Below are positions 55,047-63,674 of a stretch of DNA of 64,000 nucleotides, piece after piece. The notes below the pieces were generated by a model, which had not been told where the DNA came from, ran no database searches, and worked only from the letters and a program-made list of their open reading frames with translations. This stretch comes from Clostridiales bacterium (GTDB lineage Bacteria; Bacillota; Clostridia; Peptostreptococcales; Anaerovoracaceae). Where the stretch lies: the NCBI GenBank assembly GCA_009911365.1, contig QXXF01000003.1, positions 1 through 64,000 on the forward strand, written 5' to 3'. Made by a program: the position numbers and the translations under genes. The stretch's first letter is position 1. Each line of letters opens with the position of its first letter.

Positions 55047-55129
55047 TTTATATCCTCCGATCGTTCTTTTGCTAACTGCCCGCAAGACGCAGCCAGGATG
55101 TTAAATTTTCATGATTCATAGATATAAAA

Positions 55130-55145
55130 TGCAAAATGTGTGCCA
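55130..55145 (-). promoter_or_regulatory. sigma-54 promoter of the BKACE operon
   Basis: On the minus strand TGGCAC-ACATT-TTGCA, with GG and GC 12 bp apart, matches the RpoN consensus in all core positions. It lies in the 125 bp between the activator stop and the BKACE start. The shared leader hairpin of the other two promoters is absent here. Confidence 0.85.
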
Positions 55146-55171
55146 GCTGAGGGGAGGCTGAGGCTTTTGCT

Positions 55172-56599
55172 TTATTCCAGATCCAGGGTTTTCAGCTTTT
55201 CGTAAAACGTGCTCCTGGAGATCCCCAGCAGCTTGGCGGCTTTTGTTTTGTTTCCGCCGGTTTGCTCCAAAGCAGCCAGAAACGCATGTCTTTCGGCTTC
55301 GCTTTTTTCTTTCACTAGATTGGATTGTATGGACGCATGCTCCGGCTCCATAGGGCGGGCGGTTTCGCTTCCGATCTTTTTCTTTAGAAAGGCAAAGTCC
55401 TCTTTTGTGAGAATCCGATTATCAGTCAATGCGCAGGCTCTTTCGATGGAATGCTGCAGTTCACGGACGTTCCCCGGCCACGAATAGGACATGAGATAAT
55501 CCAATGCCTCTTGACTGAGGGAGTCGATAGAAAGCTGATATTTGCTGTTGATGCGCTCTATGATCACCTCTGAAAGGAGAGGCAGATCGTCCATTCGCTC
55601 CCGTAGGGGTGGAATCTCAATTTCCATGGTATTGATGCGGAATAGAAAATCCTCTCTGAATTTCCCCTGCGCCACCAAAGTGTCCAGGTTTCTGTTGCTG
55701 CAGCAAATGATGCGGGCGTTGAGGGGGATCGGCTTGACGGAACCGACTCTTTCGATCTCATATTCCTGCAGGACCCGCAGCAATTTCGCCTGCATGTCAA
55801 TGGGCAGTTCTTCTACTTCGTCCAGCAAGATGTCGCCGTTGTTGGCTAGCTCAAATTTGCCGGCCTTCCCGCCCCGCAAAGCACCAGAAAAGGTGCCGCC
55901 TTCATAGCCGAAGAGCTCGGACTCGATCAGTTCTTTGGGGATGGCCGCACAGTTGACTTTGATAAAGGGCGCATCTTTGCGGATGCTGGAATTGTGGATG
56001 GCGTTAGCCACCACCTCTTTGCCGCAGCCGCTTTCTCCGGTGAGGAGGATGGGCATGGCGGTGTTTGATATTTTCTTCAATATGGACTTGATTTCCATCA
56101 TGGGAGCGGAATCTCCGATAATGGTATCCATGATGGAATCTGCGTATGTGCGGCCTTTGGCTTGATTGGCCAGCAATTCGTTGGTGACTTTCAGTTGGTG
56201 GATGGTTTTGTACAGATCCTCCATGGCATCGGGAACATTGAGGGGGCTCATGACCACGACGCCTTTGACTTCTCCGTAAGAGTCTTTGATGGGGGTCCAA
56301 TTGCATACCAGCGTGCGTCCGTCCTTTAATTCAAACGTGTTTCCGGAAACCGGCTCTCCGCTTGCCAAAACGTCATAGATTTTGGTAGTGGGTATCACTT
56401 CTTCAACCTTCTTGCCCAACAGATATTCTCTGGGTTCTCCCAAGTATTCCGCATATAATTCGCTGATAAAGCGGATATAACCGTTTTTATCCACCATGAG
56501 AGTAAAGCAGGCGGCTTCCAAAGCGGCGTTGACCAGGTCCTGGTTAGTCAATGTTTGTTGATTGGAATAATAACCGGCTTCAAAATTAATCGGTTTCAT
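55172..56599 (-). CDS. sigma-54-dependent transcriptional activator with PAS domain
   Basis: 475 residues from ATG 56599 (RBS GGAGG). An N-terminal PAS domain at about residues 25-135 (ALEAACFTLMVDKNGYIRFI, GKKVEEVIPTTKIYDVL) would sense a ligand. The AAA+ central domain at about 165-395 has Walker A GESGCGKE, the sigma-54 contact loop ESELFGYEGGTFSGALRGG (usual core GAFTGA, here GTFSGA), Walker B GDILLDEVEELP and NVRELQH. The C-terminus has a Fis-type helix-turn-helix (GNKTKAAKLLGISRSTFYEK). It lies between the transcription units with sigma-54 promoters and should activate them when the substrate is present. Confidence 0.93.
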   Translation of the reverse strand: MKPINFEAGYYSNQQTLTNQDLVNAALEAACFTLMVDKNGYIRFISELYAEYLGEPREYLLGKKVEEVIPTTKIYDVLASGEPVSGNTFELKDGRTLVCNWTPIKDSYGEVKGVVVMSPLNVPDAMEDLYKTIHQLKVTNELLANQAKGRTYADSIMDTIIGDSAPMMEIKSILKKISNTAMPILLTGESGCGKEVVANAIHNSSIRKDAPFIKVNCAAIPKELIESELFGYEGGTFSGALRGGKAGKFELANNGDILLDEVEELPIDMQAKLLRVLQEYEIERVGSVKPIPLNARIICCSNRNLDTLVAQGKFREDFLFRINTMEIEIPPLRERMDDLPLLSEVIIERINSKYQLSIDSLSQEALDYLMSYSWPGNVRELQHSIERACALTDNRILTKEDFAFLKKKIGSETARPMEPEHASIQSNLVKEKSEAERHAFLAALEQTGGNKTKAAKLLGISRSTFYEKLKTLDLE

Positions 56600-56736
56600 G
56601 AGTTCCTCCTGATTCCCCAATACGCATATGTATGATTTTGTTTAATATATCATACGATGTCCGAAAAATCAAACACATAAATCAACTCTGCCAAGAAAAT
56701 AACAGACGCTGCCATGAGTTTCGTCCTAATAAAATT

Positions 56737-56751
56737 TGGCATGGTATTTGC
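56737..56751 (+). promoter_or_regulatory. sigma-54 promoter of the dehydrogenase/CoA-transferase operon
   Basis: TGGCAT-GGTAT-TTGC, with GG and GC 12 bp apart. Transcription would begin at about 56763, exactly where the 83-bp leader repeat begins. It is divergent from the activator gene. Confidence 0.83.
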
Positions 56752-56762
56752 TTTTTAATTAT

Positions 56763-56845
56763 TAGGAAATATCCTTCGCAGTATTTCCACAATATCAACA
56801 AAGTCCGCCTCCAAAAGAGAATCGGCGAAGCTGGCTTTGCTCCAA
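56763..56845 (+). repeat. 83-bp leader repeat at the 5' end of the dehydrogenase/CoA-transferase mRNA
   Basis: The second copy of the element at 48151-48233. Its first part GGAAATAT-CCTTCGCA-GTATTTCC makes an 8-bp hairpin. Its second part can pair CAAAG..CGCC with GGCG..CTTTG around the loop AAAAGAGAATC, which is identical in both copies. It ends 73 bp before the start codon of the next gene. No T-run is present, so it is not a plain terminator. Confidence 0.65.
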
Positions 56846-56918
56846 TCAGGCAAGAATATTGGAGACGTTACAGCTGATCATGTGTCGCATTAGACACGAA
56901 AGACAGAAAGGAGAGAAA

Positions 56919-57932
56919 ATGCGTATAGCAGTAATGGGCGCGGGATCCTTAGGGACGATTTTAGGCGCATTTATATCAAAAGCCGGGTACGACACGGTCC
57001 TAATAGATCCGTATCAGGCACATGTTGACAAATTGAATCAAGACGGAGCGCATGTCATGGGGACCGTTAACTTTGTGCAAAAGGTCAAGGCCATCACGCC
57101 CGAAGAAATGGAAGGCATATATGATTTGATCATATATATGGCAAAGCAAACTTATAACGACACTGCGATCCCAAGGATAAAGGAGCACATAGATGAAAAC
57201 AGCGTGGTCTGCGTATGTCAAAACGGCATCCCGGAATATGCAGTGAGCAAGCACATTGGAAAGGAAAGAGTGGTGGGTGCTCCCGTTGGATGGGGCGCAA
57301 CGTTTCGAGGCCCGGGATGTTCTGAATTGACATCAGGAAAAGAAAGGCTGGCTTTTACCATGGGTTCCTTGGAAGGGCCTGTCAACCATCGGGTGAAACT
57401 GGCGAAAAAAGTTTTGGAATCCATGTGCGCGGTGGAAGTTTCCGAAAATCTGCTTGGTTTGCGCTGGACAAAGCTTTTGATGAACGCTACCTTCAGTGGC
57501 CTCTCCACAGCGCTGGGCACGACCTTTGGCGGGGTCCTGGATGATGACGTGGCTATGAGGCTGATTTTGAAGATCGGTCACGAATGTCTGGAGGCCGCCA
57601 TAGCTGCCGGCGTGACCATGGAGCCATATGAAGGTTATGATTTTTATGAGGCTTTCCAAATGGGAGACGAAAAAACGGATTGCAAGTCCATTGCTTTGAT
57701 TCGCAAGATTTGGGCACCACACCATGGACTGACCGCGAGCATGGCCCAGGATTTGATGAAAGGCCGCAAGTGTGAAATCTTCGATATTAATGGCGTGGTC
57801 TGTGAAACAGGAGAGCAATATGGCGCACCGACGCCTGTGAATGACCAAGTGGTAAAGATCGTATCAGGCATCCAGGAAGGGACATATCGATATAATCCTG
57901 AAAACATGAAATATTTTCGGAAATTCGTTTGA
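56919..57932 (+). CDS. ketopantoate-reductase-like (ApbA/PanE) dehydrogenase
   Basis: 337 residues from ATG 56919 (RBS AAGGAGAG). The N-terminal Rossmann fold MRIAVMGAGSLGTILGAF (GxGxxG) binds NAD(P). CVCQNGIPEY is the family's N-G substrate motif. The C-terminal all-helical domain has WTKLLMNATFSGLSTALGTT (the conserved K..N..) and GRKCEIFDINGVVCETGE with the late conserved Glu/Asn region. Context argues against pantothenate synthesis: it shares a sigma-54 promoter with a CoA-transferase and neighbours a BKACE, so it more likely interconverts a hydroxy acid and a keto acid of the catabolic pathway. Substrate inferred only. Confidence 0.85.
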   Translation: MRIAVMGAGSLGTILGAFISKAGYDTVLIDPYQAHVDKLNQDGAHVMGTVNFVQKVKAITPEEMEGIYDLIIYMAKQTYNDTAIPRIKEHIDENSVVCVCQNGIPEYAVSKHIGKERVVGAPVGWGATFRGPGCSELTSGKERLAFTMGSLEGPVNHRVKLAKKVLESMCAVEVSENLLGLRWTKLLMNATFSGLSTALGTTFGGVLDDDVAMRLILKIGHECLEAAIAAGVTMEPYEGYDFYEAFQMGDEKTDCKSIALIRKIWAPHHGLTASMAQDLMKGRKCEIFDINGVVCETGEQYGAPTPVNDQVVKIVSGIQEGTYRYNPENMKYFRKFV

Positions 57933-57947
57933 GAGGAGGGGAAAGAA

Positions 57948-58634
57948 ATGATACGGAAAATCATGACAGCTGACCAGGCGGTGGCTGACATCAACGATGG
58001 TGCGAGCATTATGGTAGGCGGCTTTCTTGGCACAGGAACGCCGGAAATTTTGATGGAAGCCCTTGTTCGTAAAGGTGTCAAACATCTGACCGTGATTTGC
58101 AATGACGGAGGGCTTCCCGCAAAGGACGGAAGCCCGGCAAGAGGCGTGGGAAAATTGCTGGAGCAAGGGATGATCGATCATTTGATTGCTTCCCACGTAG
58201 GCATGAACCCGCTAGTAGGACAGGGAATGAACGAGGGCACCCTGAAATGCACTCTGGTCCCTCAGGGCACTCTGGCGGAACGAATCCGGGCCGCAGCTGC
58301 GGGATTAGGAGGCGTGCTGACTCCCACTGGCGTAGGAACCATAATCGCAGAGGGAAAAGAAACCATGACCATAAATGGAAAGGCTTATCTTCTGGAAATG
58401 CCTTTGGCTGCGGATTTCGCTTTGTGCAGGGCTTCGGAATGCGATGATTTTGGAAATTTTCATTGCAATTTGGCAACAAAGAACTTTAACGGCATCATGG
58501 CCATGGCAGCGGAAACCGTGATCGTTGGCTCGGAAAAAATCATTAGAATCGGAGAAACTCATCCGGATAATTTTGAAGTCCCGGGGATTTTCGTAGACAG
58601 GATCGTAGGAGGTGAGCAGCCATGGCTGATTTAA
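57948..58634 (+). CDS. 3-oxoacid/acetate-type CoA-transferase subunit A
   Basis: 228 residues, class I CoA-transferase alpha subunit (AtoD-like). Typical motifs: VADINDGASIMVGGFLGTGT (GG..GxGxPE), VICNDGG, LIASHVGMNP, GTLAERIRAAAAGLGGVLTP and GVGT. It overlaps subunit B by 13 bp. With subunit B it moves CoA between acids. In this cluster it could activate acetoacetate released by the BKACE to acetoacetyl-CoA, or recover the acyl-CoA. RBS GAGAGGAGG. Confidence 0.92.
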   Translation: MIRKIMTADQAVADINDGASIMVGGFLGTGTPEILMEALVRKGVKHLTVICNDGGLPAKDGSPARGVGKLLEQGMIDHLIASHVGMNPLVGQGMNEGTLKCTLVPQGTLAERIRAAAAGLGGVLTPTGVGTIIAEGKETMTINGKAYLLEMPLAADFALCRASECDDFGNFHCNLATKNFNGIMAMAAETVIVGSEKIIRIGETHPDNFEVPGIFVDRIVGGEQPWLI

Positions 58635-59278
58635 AAGCAAGGATTGCGGCAAGAACCGCAAAAGAATTCAAGGATGGCGATGTAGCGAATCTGGGGATCG
58701 GGCTTCCCACCCTGGTGGCAAACTATATCCCGGAGGACACACATATTGTCATTCATTCTGAAAATGGCTTCACGGGCCTTTCCGAAGAAACCAGGCAAGG
58801 AGAAGAGCACCCTGACGTGATCAATTCCGGAGGCTGTTTCGTGCGCTACACGCCGGAAGCTAATTTTTTTGACACTAGCATGAGCTTTGCCATTGTGCGA
58901 GGCGGACATGTGGACGTGACGGTCCTGGGTGCCATGGAAGTGGATGAACATGGAAATTTGGCCAACTGGATCGTGCCTGGGAAAATGGTGGCCGGGATGG
59001 GCGGCGCCATGGACCTGGTGGTGGGCGCAAAAAAAGTGATCATTTCCATGATGCATACCCAGAAAGGTAAGCCAAAGGTTTTGAAGGAATGCACGCTGCC
59101 CTATACGGCGTTGGGAGTGGTGGATCTGATCATCACAGAAATGGGAGTCATGGAAGTGACTTCGGAAGGCGTCCTGCTGACCGAACTGCATCCAGATTAT
59201 TCCCTAGAAGAGATTCAGGCGGCAACGGGCTGTCAGCTGCGGGTCAGTCCTGGGCTGAAGGCCATGGAAGAGATATAG
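58622..59278 (+). CDS. 3-oxoacid/acetate-type CoA-transferase subunit B
   Basis: 218 residues, beta subunit (AtoA-like) with the catalytic glutamate in IVIHSENGFTGL (the SENG motif forming the glutamyl-CoA intermediate). Also GDVANLGIGLPTLVANYI at the start, AIVRGGHVDVTVLGAMEVDE and GGAMDLVVGAKK. Translationally coupled with subunit A. Last gene of the unit; a terminator follows 100 bp later. Confidence 0.92.
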   Translation: MADLKARIAARTAKEFKDGDVANLGIGLPTLVANYIPEDTHIVIHSENGFTGLSEETRQGEEHPDVINSGGCFVRYTPEANFFDTSMSFAIVRGGHVDVTVLGAMEVDEHGNLANWIVPGKMVAGMGGAMDLVVGAKKVIISMMHTQKGKPKVLKECTLPYTALGVVDLIITEMGVMEVTSEGVLLTELHPDYSLEEIQAATGCQLRVSPGLKAMEEI

Positions 59279-59376
59279 GAGCATTTTGGCATAAATGGAG
59301 CCAGGTCAGGCGCGGCCCTTTGGCTTGTGCCGAAACATACCCATGCGGAGGAAAGAGGATTTAAGCATATACGATA

Positions 59377-59422
59377 ACATCCGGGGAAAAGTGGTTTTGG
59401 CTTTTGCCTCGGATGTTTTTTC
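59377..59422 (+). terminator. rho-independent terminator of the CoA-transferase operon
   Basis: AACATCCG and CGGATGTT, with an inner GGG/CC part and a loop of about 20 nt, followed by TTTTT. Confidence 0.8.
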
Positions 59423-59444
59423 TACGTACGCTATGAAAACTCTG

Positions 59445-59640
59445 GCGGGTTTAAAGGCTGATTTTTTTGATTTGGCACGCCGTAGAAATTTGCGGAGCGG
59501 GTTTATTCTGGTGTTTCTATGGTTTAAACCCGCCACCCATCAGCTTCGAGCGGGTTCGATTTCGTGTTTTTAGGATTTAGTACCGCTAGTTCATCAACGA
59601 TCGGCGGGTTCAAATTTATATTTTTCAATTTTAAACCCGC
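59445..59640. repeat. cluster of GCGGGTTYRAA motifs forming hairpins
   Basis: Six copies of GCGGGTT(T/C)(A/G)(A/T) or its complement lie in 196 bp: plus at 59445, 59497, 59550, 59604; minus at 59524-59534 and 59630-59640. Two plus/minus pairs form hairpins (59497/59534 and 59604/59640). The rest of 59430-59840 holds no gene. Confidence 0.55.
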
Positions 59641-59846
59641 TAACCCTTCCTGCGCCACCCCGCTCACCACTGGCGAAGAAAGCTGCCCCTGAATCTTACG
59701 CTTTTTTCAAGAAAACAAATCGCCAACTACCCTGATTGCTCCATCAGCAATAAAATGGAAAACCTCGTCTTTTGCATCAAAAACACAAAAACTGTGTAGA
59801 TAACCTATAAAAACAAAAAAAGATTGTGAATTTGAACAAAAAGTGG

Positions 59847-59874
59847 TTGATTTTCTCAAAAAAAGCGTTATAAT
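59847..59874 (+). promoter_or_regulatory. sigma-70 promoter of the ilv operon
   Basis: TTGATT (59847-59852), a 16-bp spacer and TATAAT (59869-59874) about 75 bp upstream of ilvB. No T-box or leader peptide with attenuator was recognised between promoter and gene, unlike leuA. Confidence 0.7.
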
Positions 59875-59948
59875 AGGTTGTACTCAATCCAAAAATAGTG
59901 TATATATAAGAGCGGACGAGAATTTTAGTGGAAAAGGATGAATACAAA

Positions 59949-61610
59949 ATGAAATTAACAGGATCACAGTTAATCGCAGAAATTTTGTTAGAGCACGATG
60001 TGGACACGGTGTTTGGTTATCCAGGCGGTGCGGCTCTCAACATCTATGATGCGCTGTATGAATATAAAGACAAGATCAAGCACGTTCTGACTGCTCATGA
60101 ACAGGGAGCCTCTCATGCTGCGGATGGCTATTACAGAGCCACGGGCAAGACAGGTATTGTCTTTGCTACCAGCGGCCCAGGAGCCACCAATTTGGTGACA
60201 GGGATCGCTACAGCCTTCATGGATAGCATTCCAATGATCGCCATCACGGCCAATGTGCCGGATAGCCTGATTGGGCGGGACGCGTTTCAAGAGGTCTGCA
60301 TCACAGGCGTGACCCTCCCCATCACAAAACATAGCTTCTTCGTAAATAGAGTCGAAGATTTGGAACACGCTTTGCGTGAAGCCTTTCGCATTGCCAATAG
60401 CGGGAGAAAAGGGCCAGTGCTCATTGATGTGACAAAAGACGTTACAGCAGCGGCCATTGACTATAAAAAGGCAAAGCCATTACCGCTCAAGCCTAAACCT
60501 CTGGCAGACGAAAAGGAAGTTGCGGAAATCGCGGAAATGATCAACCGAGCTGAACGGCCAGTGATTTATTTTGGCGGCGGCGTATCTGCGTCAGGAGCGG
60601 GAGATGAGCTGAACGAATTGCTGGAAAAAGCTGATATACCAGCTACATACACGCTGATGGCGGCAGGGATTTTGGGCTATGAAAACAAACGAAACCTGGG
60701 CCTGATCGGAATGCACGGCAGCATTGCGGCGAACCGGGCCGTTGATCGGGCGGACCTGTTGATTGCCTTGGGATGTCGATTCAGTGACCGAGTGGCGTTG
60801 AATCCCAACAAGTTCGCAAAAAGGGCGAAAAAAGTACAGGTGGACATTGACAAGAGCGAGATCAACAAAAACGTGATCGTTGATAAAAGCGTGATCAGCG
60901 ATGTAAGAGATTTTCTCCAGAAGCTGCTTCCATTGATTGAAAAGAAAGAGCACGAGGAATGGGTTATCCAGTCCACGGAATGGAAGAAAAAGACCGGTGA
61001 CATCAAATGCCAGGACGCAGCCCTTCACCCAAGTGAGATTATCACAGCAGTATGCGACCTGACAGATAAAGAAACCATTTACGTGACAGACGTTGGACAG
61101 CACCAGATGTGGACAGCGCAGTACTTGAAGCACGATAGGACCAAAAGCTTCATCACCAGTGGCGGTCTGGGCACCATGGGATTTGGCTATGGCGCGGCCA
61201 TCGGCGCACAGGTGGGCTGCCCGGATAAACGGGTCATCCATTTTACTGGAGACGGTTCCTTCCATATGAATCTGAACGAAGCCTGTACAGCGGTAAGCGA
61301 AGAACTTCCTATTATAACTATCATCATGAACAATAGAGTCTTGGGGATGGTTTACCAGTGGCAGACCAGTTTTTATGGAAAGCGGTACTCCTCCACCACG
61401 CCGGGCAGGAAGACCGACTTTCCGAAACTGGCAGAAGCTTTTGGGGCCAAGGGATTTTCCGCCTCTGACCCAGTAGAGTTTGAAGAGGTCTTCAAAAAAG
61501 CCCTGCAGGAAAAGGGACCGGTATGGATCGACTGTGCCATTGCTGCGGATGAACGAGTGCTGCCAATGATCCCAGGCGGCGGAACCATTGAAGACATGAT
61601 CATTGGATAG
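59949..61610 (+). CDS. ilvB: acetolactate synthase large subunit
   Basis: 553 residues from ATG 59949 (AAAGGA upstream; a GTG 21 bp earlier has no RBS). Thiamine-diphosphate enzyme forming acetolactate or acetohydroxybutyrate, the first common step of valine/isoleucine synthesis. Motifs: VFGYPGGAALNIYDAL, the catalytic Glu in TAHEQGASHAADGYYRATG, the FAD-domain region, and the ThDP/Mg site GDGSFHMNLNEACTA...NNRVLGMVYQWQ. Full length, biosynthetic type, in operon with its regulatory subunit, 13 bp apart. Confidence 0.96.
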   Translation: MKLTGSQLIAEILLEHDVDTVFGYPGGAALNIYDALYEYKDKIKHVLTAHEQGASHAADGYYRATGKTGIVFATSGPGATNLVTGIATAFMDSIPMIAITANVPDSLIGRDAFQEVCITGVTLPITKHSFFVNRVEDLEHALREAFRIANSGRKGPVLIDVTKDVTAAAIDYKKAKPLPLKPKPLADEKEVAEIAEMINRAERPVIYFGGGVSASGAGDELNELLEKADIPATYTLMAAGILGYENKRNLGLIGMHGSIAANRAVDRADLLIALGCRFSDRVALNPNKFAKRAKKVQVDIDKSEINKNVIVDKSVISDVRDFLQKLLPLIEKKEHEEWVIQSTEWKKKTGDIKCQDAALHPSEIITAVCDLTDKETIYVTDVGQHQMWTAQYLKHDRTKSFITSGGLGTMGFGYGAAIGAQVGCPDKRVIHFTGDGSFHMNLNEACTAVSEELPIITIIMNNRVLGMVYQWQTSFYGKRYSSTTPGRKTDFPKLAEAFGAKGFSASDPVEFEEVFKKALQEKGPVWIDCAIAADERVLPMIPGGGTIEDMIIG

Positions 61611-61623
61611 GAAGGAGAAAAAC

Positions 61624-62130
61624 ATGGACAAGATACTAAAAAAAGAAGTCATCAGTATATTAGTGGACAACCAATCAAATGTACTGTCCAGAGTCGTCAG
61701 CCTCTTCGGCAGGCGGGGCTTCAACATCGACTCACTGACTGTTTCCGCCACCAATAATCCAGAGATTTCCAGGATTACCATTGTCTTTAATGGAACAGAA
61801 CAGTCGCTGCATCAGATTCTGACCCAGACGGAAAAACTGGAAGTGGTAAGAGATATTTTCACGCTGGACGCAGGCAACAGCCTTTATCGGGAACTGCTGC
61901 TGGTCAAAATCAAATGTGACAAAAACGACAGGAGCGGTATACGTGAAATCATTGAAATTTACAGAGGTAAGATCATCGACTTGTCTAAAGACAGCATGAT
62001 CGTAGAACTAACCGGCGCACCGGAAAAATTGGACGGCTTCATGGAAATGATGTCCTGCTATGACATCGCAGAAGTCTGCCGGACTGGTATCACCGGAATC
62101 GAACGAGGCATCCAGGAACGGAACCTTTAA
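61624..62130 (+). CDS. ilvN: acetolactate synthase small (regulatory) subunit
   Basis: 168 residues from ATG 61624 (RBS AAGGAG). The N-terminal ACT domain (ISILVDNQSNVLSRVVSLFG, RRGFNIDSLTVSATNN) binds valine and mediates feedback inhibition. The C-terminal ALS_ss domain (LLLVKIKCDKNDRSGIREII) follows. IlvH-type length. It lies between ilvB and ilvC. Confidence 0.95.
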   Translation: MDKILKKEVISILVDNQSNVLSRVVSLFGRRGFNIDSLTVSATNNPEISRITIVFNGTEQSLHQILTQTEKLEVVRDIFTLDAGNSLYRELLLVKIKCDKNDRSGIREIIEIYRGKIIDLSKDSMIVELTGAPEKLDGFMEMMSCYDIAEVCRTGITGIERGIQERNL

Positions 62131-62159
62131 TTCAGGCAACTATATTGAGTTTCAAATAA

Positions 62160-63179
<1,020 letters not shown>

Positions 63180-63674
63180 AAGTTTTGCTTCGGCTGCTGG
63201 TCCTCGACCTGCGGTCTGTGGAGGCAGCCTGCGCAAGAACTTTTACTTTGGCTATGCCTCGTCGGCTTGCGGCTTGGAGGTGAAGCTGAGAACGCCAACA
63301 TTTTGGGAGTTTTGACGGAAAAATTGCGTTTTGGGCTGAAGAAGAGTGATTTGCTCGGAAATTATGGATGATTTGATTATGATTTGAAAGATTTTAGAAT
63401 ATATTTCTATAATTTCTCTGAAATTTACAATTTTGCGGGGGGATTTTGAAGATATGTTGGCGCATGCGTCTTTCTGAAACACTCTTAAATAAGGTAGATA
63501 TGCCTCGGATATGCTTTCTACTAGGTAGAACTGTAATATTTTGCGAAGGAATATTGAGTAAGAGGTGGAAAACGGTAAGACGCGAGCATAAGTGAATTTA
63601 ACATGTAAGAATGAACGAATGGGACGGATGCGTGGGGTGTCTGTCCCATTTTATAAGTAAGGAGACTGAAGATT
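63180..63674. other. ilvC-ilvD spacer with a hairpin
   Basis: 495 bp without a supported gene. ATGGGAC (63619-63625) and GTCCCAT (63643-63649) form a stem followed by TTTTAT 20 bp before the ilvD RBS, so it may attenuate or separate ilvD transcription. The first 120 bp after ilvC are GC-rich and full of short self-complementary pieces. Confidence 0.45.

Noticed and set aside
56919-57932. Assignment of the dehydrogenase as PanE of pantothenate synthesis
   Set aside because: The family fits, but its operon with a CoA-transferase under a sigma-54 promoter points to catabolism, so no panE symbol was given.
59470-59500. TTGGCAC near 59482 as a fourth sigma-54 promoter
   Set aside because: No TTGC lies at the required distance; the nearest is about 7 bp too far.
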